64,000 nt of DNA from PALSA-505 sp963699015 (lineage in GTDB: Bacteria > Actinomycetota > Actinomycetes > Streptosporangiales > Streptosporangiaceae), in the NCBI GenBank assembly GCA_963699015.1, contig CAVOSX010000001.1, positions 372,001 through 436,000 on the forward strand, written 5' to 3'. A model generated the notes under the pieces. It did not search any database and was not told the DNA's origin. It saw only the letters and a program-made list of their open reading frames with translations. The position numbers were made by a program, and so were the translations under genes. This document shows, one piece after another, positions 56,751-64,000 of the stretch (position 1 is its first letter; each line of letters starts with the position of its first letter).

Positions 56751-58644
56751 CACGGCAACCGCGATGGACCCGATCACGTTCGAGATTCTCAGCTCGCGGC
56801 TGTCTGCGATCAACGACGAGGCCGCGACCACGATGCGGCTAGTATCCGGATCGCCGGTGGCGAACGAGGCGTACGACATGAACGTCGGGCTGATGGACGC
56901 GAACGGCGACTGCTTCGCGATCGGCATGTACATCACGATCCACGCGCTGTCGCTGAGCTCGACGGTCCGCTGGATCCAGCAGGAGTACGGCGGCGACGCC
57001 GGCCCTGGCATCGAGCCGGGCGACATCTTCATGTCCAACGACCCCTACGTGGGCGCATGCCATCAGATGGACGTCGTCGTGGTCGCCCCGATCTTCGCCG
57101 GCGGCGACCTGATCGGCTGGACCGGATCCACCGTGCACCAGATCGATCTCGGCGGGCCTGTCGAGGGCCAGGTGCAGGTGGGCGCGACCTCGGTATGGGG
57201 CGAGCAGCCGCTGTTCCCGCCGGTGAAGATCGTCGAGGCGGGCGAACTGCGCGAGGACGTCGAGCGCGGCTACCTGCGCCGCACCCGGCTGCCGAACCTG
57301 GTTGGCCTCGACCTGAAGGCGATGATCGCCGGGTGCAACGTGGCCGCGGAGCGGGTCCAGGAGCTGGTCGGCCGGTACGGGCGGCCCATGGTGCTCGCGG
57401 CGATCGAGGGCATCAACGCGGCGACCGCCGCCCGCTTCCGCGCCCGGCTGCGCGAACTGCCCAACGGCACCTGGAGCCATCGCGGGTACATCGAATACGA
57501 CACGATCTACCCCGTCATCGTGTCGATGACCAAGCGCGACGACCAGCTGATCTTCGATTTCAGCCAGACCGCGGACCAGGCACCGGCCGTGGTGAACTGC
57601 ACCCGGCCGGCCTGCGTGGGAGCCACGATCGCCGCGGTGCTGCCGTACCTGTGCTACGACATGCCGTGGTCGCCCGCGGGGCTGCAGAGCGCGGTGGAGG
57701 TGATCACCCGCGAGGGCTCCGTCGTGCACGCCGCCTGGCCGGCCGGGGTGTCGAAGGCCACCACCACCGGCAGCTTCATGGCCACGATCAGCTCCAGCGT
57801 CTGCCTGGCCAAGATGCTGGCCGCGAGCGAACCGCACCGCGAGCAGTTCATGGCCACCTGGATGGGCGGGCTCTACGTCGAAGACGTCTTCGGCGTGGAC
57901 CAGCGGGAGGACTTCTTCGGCGCCACGATCCTGGATGCGATGGCGGGCGGGTCGGGCGCCAGGGCGAGGGCCGACGGGCTCGACGCCGGCGGGTTCCTCG
58001 ACTCCCCGTCGTCGATCATCGCCAACGTCGAGGACTACGAGTACAGCTACCCCCTGCTGTATCTCTACCGGCGGATCCAGCCGGACACCGGCGGCGCCGG
58101 GCGGTTCCGGGGCGGCAACACGCTCAGCATGATGTACGTCTGCCACGACGTGGACGTCATCCCGACCAAGATCATGCATGCGATCGGCACCCTGCAGCCC
58201 GGATCGACCGGGATCGCCGGCGGTTACCCCTCCTGCACCAACCAGTTCGTGATCAAGCGCAACACCAACGTCCGGCAGCTGCTGGGGCGCGGGTACGTGC
58301 CGTCTGAGCTGGACGAGATCGACGGCGACCTGGAGGTGTACTCCGACAGCATCGTCAAGACCTCACAGTCGGCGGCCGACGTGTACCGCTGCATCGCGAT
58401 GGGCGGCGGCGGCTACCTCGACCCGCTGGACCGCGATCCCGCGCGAGTGCTCGCGGACGTGGTCAGCGGCGTGGTGACGCCCGCGCACGGGGCCGAGCGC
58501 TACGGCGTGATCGTCACCGGCGGCGCGGAGCGCGTGGACGAGGCGGCGACCGAGGCACGCCGCGCCGAGATCCGCGCGGAGCGCCGGGCGACGTCGTCGG
58601 CGCCGGATCCCGCCGGGTCGCGGGCCGGGGCCGGTGCGTCATGA
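56743..58644 (+). CDS. hyuB: Hydantoinase B/oxoprolinase-family subunit (carboxylase alpha-like)
   Basis: 633 aa. HyuB hallmarks: DPITFEILSSRLSAINDEAATTMRLVSGSPVANEAYDMNVGLMDANGDC, DIFMSNDPYVGACHQMDVVVVAPIF, WTGSTVHQIDLGG, GAGRFRGGNTLSMMYVC. It forms a complex with HyuA in ATP-dependent lactam hydrolases and in acetone/acetophenone carboxylases. The downstream small zinc subunit (62952) points to the carboxylase type. ATG 56743 overlaps the isochorismatase stop; its own stop overlaps hyuA (ATGA). Confidence 0.93.
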   Translation: MPDTATAMDPITFEILSSRLSAINDEAATTMRLVSGSPVANEAYDMNVGLMDANGDCFAIGMYITIHALSLSSTVRWIQQEYGGDAGPGIEPGDIFMSNDPYVGACHQMDVVVVAPIFAGGDLIGWTGSTVHQIDLGGPVEGQVQVGATSVWGEQPLFPPVKIVEAGELREDVERGYLRRTRLPNLVGLDLKAMIAGCNVAAERVQELVGRYGRPMVLAAIEGINAATAARFRARLRELPNGTWSHRGYIEYDTIYPVIVSMTKRDDQLIFDFSQTADQAPAVVNCTRPACVGATIAAVLPYLCYDMPWSPAGLQSAVEVITREGSVVHAAWPAGVSKATTTGSFMATISSSVCLAKMLAASEPHREQFMATWMGGLYVEDVFGVDQREDFFGATILDAMAGGSGARARADGLDAGGFLDSPSSIIANVEDYEYSYPLLYLYRRIQPDTGGAGRFRGGNTLSMMYVCHDVDVIPTKIMHAIGTLQPGSTGIAGGYPSCTNQFVIKRNTNVRQLLGRGYVPSELDEIDGDLEVYSDSIVKTSQSAADVYRCIAMGGGGYLDPLDRDPARVLADVVSGVVTPAHGAERYGVIVTGGAERVDEAATEARRAEIRAERRATSSAPDPAGSRAGAGAS

Positions 58645-60737
58645 CCAACATCATCGCGGTAGACAGCGGCGGCACGTTCACCGACTGCGTCGTCGTGGAC
58701 GGCGACGGCACGGTGACCACGGCGAAGTCGCCGTCGACGCCTGGCGACTTCTCGGCCGGCGTGCTGGCGGCGGTGACCCGGGCGGCCGAGGCGATGAGGC
58801 TCGGCCTGGGCGCGCTGCTGGCGGGCAACGACCTGTTCGCGCACGGCACGACGGTCGCGACGAACGCGCTGCTCACCCGGTCGGGACCCAGGGTCGGCCT
58901 GATCACCACGAAAGGTCACGAGGATGCGCTCATCATCGGCCGTACGATCCAGAAGGCCGCCGGCCTGGCCGAATCCGAGCTGACCAACCTCGCCCGGCTG
59001 GAGAAGGCCATCCCGGTCGTGCCGCGGCCGCTGATCAAGGGAGTGACCGAACGGGTCGACTACAAGGGGGCGGTCATCGTGCCCCTCGACCTGGACGAGG
59101 CGCGGCGCGCCGCCGGCGAGCTGGTCGCCGCCGGGGCGGACGCGATCGCGGTCTGCTTCCTGTGGAGCTTCCTGCGGCCCGAGCATGAGCAGGCAGTGCA
59201 CAAGATGATCAGCACGGAGCATCCCGGGGTGTTCGTCAGCTCGTCGCACGAGGTGGCTCCGGTGATCAAGGAGTACGAGCGGGGCGCGAGCACGGTGCTC
59301 AACGCATACCTCAGCCGGGACACCGATGCCTACATCTCCGCGCTGCAGGACAAGCTGTCGGCCGCCGGCCTGCGTCGCGACCTGGTGATCATGCAGTCGG
59401 TCGGCGGCGTCACCTCGGCTACCGATGCCAGGGGCCACGCCATCTCGCTGCTTTCGTCCGGCCCGGCAGGCGGCGTGCTCGGGGCCGCGGCGCTGGGTGA
59501 GCTGATCGGCTCGGCGAACGTCATCACCACGGACGTGGGGGGCACGAGCTTCGACGTCGGGCTGGTGGTCAACGGCGAGCCGGTGATCACCACCGCCCCC
59601 GTGTTCGACAAGTACCACACGGTGCTGCCGGTCATCGACGTCACCTCGATCGGCGCGGGCGGCGGCAGCATCGCCTGGATCGAGCCGGGCACCGGTCACC
59701 TGAAGGTCGGTCCGGCCAGCGCCGGCGCCGACCCCGGGCCCGCCTGCTACGGGATGGGCGGTGACCGTCCCACGGTGACCGACGCCAACGTGGTGCTCGG
59801 GCGCATCGATCCCGGGTACTTTCTCGGCGGCGCCCGCGGCCTCGACGCCGGCCTCGCCGAGGCCGCGATCCGCGACCACGTAGCCGCCGCACTGGGGGTA
59901 TCGGTGGTCGAGGCCGCGATGGGCATCGTGGACATCCTGGACGCGCGGATGGCCGACCTGGTGCGGATGGAGACCATCGGCCGGGGTTATGACCCCCGGG
60001 ACTTCGCGCTGTTCGCATTCGGCGGCGCCGGCCCGCTGCACGTCGGCGCGTACGGCGTCGAGGTCGGCGCGAAGCCGGTTGTCGTCCCTTCACACTCGTC
60101 GGTGTTCTCGGCCTACGGCATCGCGGGCTCGGACCTGGTGCGGGTCAGCCAGACCAGCGATCCGATGATCGCCCCGTTCGACCCGGAACGGCTGACCGCG
60201 GTGTACAGCCGGATGGAGCAGGTGACACAGGCGGACCTGGAGTCCAGCGGGGTCAGCCGCGACCACGTCACGCTGCAGCGCGAGATCGAGCTGCGTTATC
60301 GCGGCCAGGTCCACGAGGTCCGGGTACCGGTACCTGCGGGGGATCTGGGCCGCGCGCAGACGGACGAGGTACTCGCGGACTTCGAGCGGCGTTACAACCG
60401 GCGCTTCGGCCGCGGCGCGGCGTACCGGCGGGCCGGGATCGAGGCCAGGACGTTCCTGGTCCGGGGGGTCGGCCGGATACTCAAGCCAGAGCAGCTCCCG
60501 GCTGCGCTTGGCGCGCCCGATCCCGCCGCGGCCCGCACCGGCGAGCGCCCGGTGTACTTCCGTGAGCTCGGCGGGTTCGCGCCGACCCCGGTCTACCGCC
60601 GCGAGGAGCTGGCCCCCGGCAACGTCGTGCCGGGACCAGCGGTCATCGAAGCGGTGGACACCACGGTGCTGCTGCACCCCGGCCAGAGCGCGCGGGTTGA
60701 CGGCTGGGCCAACCTGCTGCTGGAGCCGGCATCATGA
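58641..60737 (+). CDS. hyuA: Hydantoinase A/oxoprolinase-family subunit (carboxylase beta-like)
   Basis: 698 aa ASKHA-fold ATPase subunit. N-terminal phosphate motif AVDSGGTFTDCVVVD (residues 6-20), HGTTVATNALL, then the second ATPase motif TTDVGGTSFDVGLV and DVTSIGAGGGSIAW, ASAGADPGPACYGMGG. A C-terminal domain ends LLHPGQSARVDGW. It phosphorylates the carbonyl or lactam substrate so that HyuB can act. Size and order fit acetone-carboxylase-, acetophenone-carboxylase- and hydantoinase-type enzymes. It overlaps hyuB and the M20 gene by 4 nt each. Confidence 0.94.
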   Translation: MTNIIAVDSGGTFTDCVVVDGDGTVTTAKSPSTPGDFSAGVLAAVTRAAEAMRLGLGALLAGNDLFAHGTTVATNALLTRSGPRVGLITTKGHEDALIIGRTIQKAAGLAESELTNLARLEKAIPVVPRPLIKGVTERVDYKGAVIVPLDLDEARRAAGELVAAGADAIAVCFLWSFLRPEHEQAVHKMISTEHPGVFVSSSHEVAPVIKEYERGASTVLNAYLSRDTDAYISALQDKLSAAGLRRDLVIMQSVGGVTSATDARGHAISLLSSGPAGGVLGAAALGELIGSANVITTDVGGTSFDVGLVVNGEPVITTAPVFDKYHTVLPVIDVTSIGAGGGSIAWIEPGTGHLKVGPASAGADPGPACYGMGGDRPTVTDANVVLGRIDPGYFLGGARGLDAGLAEAAIRDHVAAALGVSVVEAAMGIVDILDARMADLVRMETIGRGYDPRDFALFAFGGAGPLHVGAYGVEVGAKPVVVPSHSSVFSAYGIAGSDLVRVSQTSDPMIAPFDPERLTAVYSRMEQVTQADLESSGVSRDHVTLQREIELRYRGQVHEVRVPVPAGDLGRAQTDEVLADFERRYNRRFGRGAAYRRAGIEARTFLVRGVGRILKPEQLPAALGAPDPAAARTGERPVYFRELGGFAPTPVYRREELAPGNVVPGPAVIEAVDTTVLLHPGQSARVDGWANLLLEPAS

Positions 60738-62035
60738 CCACCGCAGACCTCGAGCGCCAGGGCGCGCCGCTGCCGGGCGAGCCGGAGGTGCTGGCCGCGA
60801 TCGATCGCGAGGAGCTGGTCTCGCTCGCGCTCGACCTGGCCAACATCGACAGCCCATCCGGGCAGGAGAAGCCGGTATCCGACTTCATCCTGCAGTGGCT
60901 GACCGGCCACGGCATCCGCGCCCGCCAGCTCGCCCTGGTGCCGGAGCGGCCCAATGTCGTGGGTCGCATCCCCGGCTCGGGCGGCGGGCTGGCACTCATC
61001 TTCAACGCGCACATGGACGTGGCGTGGGGGCCGCAGGAACGCCGCTGGATGCACGATCCGGACAACCCCTTCTACACGTCGGCCTGGCGAGAGGGCGACA
61101 CGCTGGTCGGCAACGGCCTGGTCAACGACAAGGGCCCGCTCGCCTGCACCCTGATCGCCGCCAAGGCGATCAAGGAGGCCGGCGTCTCGCTGCCGGGCGA
61201 CCTGATCGTGACCGGCGTGTGCGGGGAGATCGGCCAGGAGCCGGTGGACGAGTTCACCGCGCCTGCCTACCTGTCCAAGGAGGTCGGGACCCGGTACCTC
61301 ATCACCCACGGCGTCGTGGGTGACTTCGCCTTCGTCGCCGAGGCGACCGACTTCGGCGTGACCTGGGTCGAGGCCGGCAAGGCGTTCTTCAAGATCACCG
61401 TGCTCGGCGGCAGCTCGCGCTACACCCCCTACATCGACCACCCGGACAACCTCGCGTCGAACGGCAACGCGGTGGTGCGCGCGGCGCCGGTCATCGCCCA
61501 GCTGGAGAGCTGGGCGCGCCGCTACGAGAAGGAGCACGCCTACGTTTTCGACGGCGGCGTGTGCGTTCCGAAGGTCAACATCGGCGCGATCCGCGGCGGC
61601 CAGCCGTTCATCCCGATCGTCACCGCGGAGAAGTGCTTCCTGTACCTGGACGTGCGGCTCACCCCGGCCCAGCACGCCGTGCAGGTGATGGCCGAGCTCA
61701 GCGACGAGCTGGCGAAGGTCGACGTTGCGACCGAGGTCGAGTGCACGCTGTTCAGGCGCGGGTACGAGGCGGTCGGCGCGGAGCCGCTGCTCGACGCGCT
61801 GCGGCAGGCCCACGAGGCCGAGTTCGACAAGCCGATGCCGGACCTCGCGCCGCCGCTGTCGAGCATGTGGCGTGACACGAACCCGTTCAATGAGGCTGGC
61901 ATCCCCGCTATCACGTACGGCCCGGCCGCCGGGGTGGGCGGCGGGCTGTTCTGGGCGGAGGCCGATGACTTCCTGCACGCCGCGCGGGTCTACGCCCGAA
62001 CGGCGCTGGGCATCTGCGGCCAGGCTCGCCGATGA
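60734..62035 (+). CDS. M20-family metallopeptidase/amidohydrolase
   Basis: 433 aa di-zinc enzyme. Metal ligands: His in LIFNAHMDVAWG, Asp in VGNGLVNDKGPLACTL, Glu in VTGVCGEIGQEPVDEF, later Asp/Glu in EATDFGV, and a C-terminal His in DDFLHAARVYARTA. DSPSGQEKPVSDFI is an ArgE/DapE/carbamoylase-type start. It could hydrolyse an N-acyl or N-carbamoyl intermediate of the pathway. ATGA overlaps on both sides put it in the same translationally coupled series. Confidence 0.92.
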   Translation: MTTADLERQGAPLPGEPEVLAAIDREELVSLALDLANIDSPSGQEKPVSDFILQWLTGHGIRARQLALVPERPNVVGRIPGSGGGLALIFNAHMDVAWGPQERRWMHDPDNPFYTSAWREGDTLVGNGLVNDKGPLACTLIAAKAIKEAGVSLPGDLIVTGVCGEIGQEPVDEFTAPAYLSKEVGTRYLITHGVVGDFAFVAEATDFGVTWVEAGKAFFKITVLGGSSRYTPYIDHPDNLASNGNAVVRAAPVIAQLESWARRYEKEHAYVFDGGVCVPKVNIGAIRGGQPFIPIVTAEKCFLYLDVRLTPAQHAVQVMAELSDELAKVDVATEVECTLFRRGYEAVGAEPLLDALRQAHEAEFDKPMPDLAPPLSSMWRDTNPFNEAGIPAITYGPAAGVGGGLFWAEADDFLHAARVYARTALGICGQARR

Positions 62036-62955
62036 CCGGCGTGACGCACCTGCGGTGGGTCGGCATTACCTCCCCGGACCCGGAGGACCTGGCCCAGTTC
62101 TACGAGCAGGTGTGGGGGCTGACGATCTCCGGCCGCCAGGACGGCGCCGTCTACCTGCGCGGTACCGGCGGCGAGCATCACCTGCTGGTGATCTCCCCGG
62201 GTGCGCGGCCCAGCGTCCGGCTGGTGGGTCTCGGCCTGGCCGACCCGGCCGCGGTCGATCAGGCCGCGGCGCGGTTGTCCGGGCGGCCCGAGATACGGCT
62301 GCTGTCGGCGCCGCGCGAGCTGACCGAGCCCGGCGGCGGCTACGCGGTGCGGCTGGCGGATCCGGACGGCCGGGTCCTGGAACTGTCGGCGGCGGTTGAG
62401 GCGGCCGAGCCGATCGACAGCGGCTCGGCCGTGCGGCCGGTCAAGCTCAGCCACGTCGTGCTCAACTCCGCCCGCACCGACGCCTTCTCACAGCTGCTGA
62501 TCGACGCGCTCGGCTTCCGGCTCGCGGACAGCATGCCGCATATGCGCTTTTACCGCTGCTCGGCCGACCACCACAGCATCGCGGTCACGCAGGCGCCGTA
62601 CGCCTCCCTCAACCACATCGCCTTTGAGGTGCCCAGTCGCGAGCACGTGCTGCGCGGCATCGACAACATGACCGCCCGCGGATTCGAGACCGTGTGGGGC
62701 CCAGGCCGGCACGGTCCAGGCAATAACGTGTTCGGCTACTTCACCGCGCCCAACCGCCAGGTGATCGAGTACACCGCCGAAGTCGAGCAGATCCCGGCCG
62801 GCGAGGACCCTCCCGCGCACATGTGGCTGCCCGAGGACATCTCGGTCCGCGACCCGTGGGCGGATCCGGGATCGGCCCGGCCGACCCCGCACGCCCGGGA
62901 GCTGATGCTGGGCGAGCCCGAGGATGCGGACCAAGGCTCCGGAGGAAGCAAGTGA
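62032..62955 (+). CDS. VOC-family protein, two-module extradiol dioxygenase-like
   Basis: 307 aa with two VOC modules, like type I extradiol dioxygenases: LRWVGITSPDPEDLAQFYEQVWGL (module 1), and in module 2 VKLSHVVLNSARTDAFSQLLIDALGFRLAD, YASLNHIAFEVPSREHVL, FGYFTAPNRQVIEYTAEVEQI. The metal triad His-His-Glu is in place (SHVVL, NHIAF, VIEYTAE). It may cleave a catechol-type ring or be a related lyase. The C-terminal PAHMWLPEDISVRDPWA is typical of biphenyl-diol-type relatives. Overlaps both neighbours. Confidence 0.88.
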   Translation: MTGVTHLRWVGITSPDPEDLAQFYEQVWGLTISGRQDGAVYLRGTGGEHHLLVISPGARPSVRLVGLGLADPAAVDQAAARLSGRPEIRLLSAPRELTEPGGGYAVRLADPDGRVLELSAAVEAAEPIDSGSAVRPVKLSHVVLNSARTDAFSQLLIDALGFRLADSMPHMRFYRCSADHHSIAVTQAPYASLNHIAFEVPSREHVLRGIDNMTARGFETVWGPGRHGPGNNVFGYFTAPNRQVIEYTAEVEQIPAGEDPPAHMWLPEDISVRDPWADPGSARPTPHARELMLGEPEDADQGSGGSK

Positions 62956-63242
62956 CCAGGCTGAACGAATACCTCGAGGTGTCCGGCTGCGGGGCGGATG
63001 CCACGATCCGCTGCCGGTGCGGCCGCGACCTTGGCCCAGCGAGCGAGAATTACAAGCTGCACACGCTGCTGCGCGAGGGCCCTGTGCAGCAAGCGGGGCC
63101 TTGGGTCGATCCGCACCGGATCGGCGGCGGTGCCTTCGTGTGCCGTGAGTTCTTCTGCCCCGCGTGCCTCACGCTGCTGGACGTGGAGACCGCGCAGCCG
63201 CACGAGCCAATCCTGTGGGACGTCCGAGTGGAGATCCCGTGA
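62952..63242 (+). CDS. Acetone carboxylase gamma-subunit-like small zinc protein
   Basis: 96 aa; GTG 62952 has GGAGGAAG upstream and overlaps the preceding stop (GTGA). Text: RLNEYLEVSGCGADATIRCRCGRDLGPASENYKLHTLLREGPVQQAG, then FVCREFFCPACLTLLDVETAQP. The Cys pairs (CRCG, CPAC) make a zinc ribbon as in the acetone/acetophenone carboxylase small subunit family. It completes a three-part set with HyuB and HyuA and argues for an ATP-dependent carboxylase rather than a simple lactamase. Confidence 0.82.
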   Translation: MTRLNEYLEVSGCGADATIRCRCGRDLGPASENYKLHTLLREGPVQQAGPWVDPHRIGGGAFVCREFFCPACLTLLDVETAQPHEPILWDVRVEIP

Positions 63243-64000
63243 CCCAGACGGCCGATCAAGTCGAGACGATCACGACCCGCTGGTCCTCGCAGGCAGCGGC
63301 GGACCGGCTGACCGTGGTGAACCCTGCCACCGGCCGGCCGCTGGCGGTGGTGGCCAGCGGCGGCGCCGCGGAGGTCGACGCGGCGGTGCGCGCGGCCCAG
63401 GCGGCTCAGCCCGGGTGGGCGGACCGGGCGCCCAGGGAGCGCGGTCGTTACCTGCGCGAAGCCGCCCGGGTGATCCGGGCGCACGCGGACGAGCTCGCCG
63501 AGCTTGAGTGCCGCGAGATGGGCAAGCCGGTGAGCCAGGCCCGCAACGTCGATGTCGAGCAGTGCATCACGCTGTTCGAGTACTACGCCGGACTCGTCGA
63601 GGTGCTGCCCAGCCAGGTCCGCGACCAGGGATACGCGCTCGACCTCACGCTGCTCGAGCCGTACGGCGTGATCGCCGGGATCATCCCGTTCAACTGGCCG
63701 CCGCTGCACGTCGGCGGGAAGGCGGCACCGGCGCTCGCGGTCGGCAACGGCATCGTGCTCAAGCCGCCCGAGCAGGCGCCGCTGACCATCATGCGGATCG
63801 CCGAGATGGTGCAGTCCGTCCTGCCCGACGACGTGCTGCACGTGGTGCCAGGAGCGGGCGAGACCGGCGCGGCCCTCGCGGCGCACCCGGGGATCGGGAA
63901 GGTGATCTTCACCGGGTCACCCGAGGCGGGCAGCGCGGTGCTGCACGCGCTGGCCGACCGGCTGGCCCCGGCCCTGATGGAGCTGGGCGGCAAGAACCCG
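63239..64000 (+). CDS. Aldehyde dehydrogenase, N-terminal part (cut by window edge)
   Basis: 254 codons are visible from GTG 63239, which overlaps the previous stop (GTGA). ALDH fold: VVNPATGRPLAVVASGGAAEVDAAVRAAQAAQPGWADRAPRERGRYL, ECREMGKPVSQARNVDV, GVIAGIIPFNWPPLHVGGKAAPALAVGNGIVLKPPEQAPLT, and FTGSPEAGSAVL then MELGGKNP with the catalytic Glu at the edge. The catalytic Cys lies outside the window. It is the second ALDH of the island and continues the coupled operon past 64 kb. Confidence 0.92.
   Translation, partial: MTQTADQVETITTRWSSQAAADRLTVVNPATGRPLAVVASGGAAEVDAAVRAAQAAQPGWADRAPRERGRYLREAARVIRAHADELAELECREMGKPVSQARNVDVEQCITLFEYYAGLVEVLPSQVRDQGYALDLTLLEPYGVIAGIIPFNWPPLHVGGKAAPALAVGNGIVLKPPEQAPLTIMRIAEMVQSVLPDDVLHVVPGAGETGAALAAHPGIGKVIFTGSPEAGSAVLHALADRLAPALMELGGKNP

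Overview
This 64 kb window is chromosomal DNA of a very GC-rich actinomycete. The signs are pervasive GTG/TTG starts, a DUF222/13E12 HNH gene, the DUF3000–hemE neighbourhood, a mycothiol-type DinB enzyme, F420-type flavin enzymes, a LAL-type LuxR regulator, and many genes whose -10 box (TANNNT) sits 6-7 nt before the start codon, as in leaderless actinobacterial transcripts. Gene content resembles Streptosporangiales-like or deep actinomycete lineages, but I cannot fix a genus. I see no tRNA, rRNA, CRISPR array or intact insertion sequence.

Layout. 0-9.4 kb: RNase D (partial), DUF3000, then the coproporphyrin-dependent heme pathway (hemE, hemG/cgoX, hemQ), split by a 13E12 HNH gene, a DUF4349 lipoprotein and a hydrolase/TetR pair, and ending in cupin and msrB. 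9.4-13.1 kb: valS and a LigD-type polymerase-domain gene, divergent, both frameshifted. 13-22.5 kb: a LAL regulator, an LLM oxidoreductase, a mycothiol-type enzyme, a D-amino-acid-oxidase-like protein, a VOC protein and xylulokinase. 22.5-24.5 kb: an encapsulin shell with its DyP peroxidase cargo. 24.7-30.1 kb: a complete branched-chain-type ABC importer (two ATPases, two permeases, binding protein) with a TetR gene. 30.1-33.8 kb: a coupled operon of CYTH/CHAD protein, ParA-like ATPase and PCMT-like methyltransferase. 34-46 kb: single-gene accessory functions (MBL, CbiX-like, cytosine deaminase, CGNR, HAD, PHP, Toprim, DUF1254, DDN, SDR) with remnants of a sigma factor and a TetR gene.

46-64 kb is a large catabolic island around a GntR/FCD regulator: flavin reductase, SDR, amidohydrolase, aldo-keto reductase, class I aldolase, two aldehyde dehydrogenases, alpha/beta hydrolase, enoyl-CoA hydratase, acyl-CoA ligase, isochorismatase-type amidase, a HyuB/HyuA/gamma set resembling acetone/acetophenone carboxylases, an M20 peptidase and a VOC dioxygenase-like protein. 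An AT-rich palindrome, TGRTATAYCA, recurs at four start regions of this island, with a weaker fifth candidate, and nowhere else I noticed. I read it as the GntR operator defining one regulon. From the crotonase to the window end nearly every gene overlaps the next by 4-8 nt, except a gap before the isochorismatase.

Five otherwise intact genes (valS, the LigD-pol gene, CHAD, crotonase, isochorismatase) each contain one apparent single-base frameshift. Because valS should be essential, assembly error is the simplest explanation for at least some, and those gene models are reported as spanning the shift.
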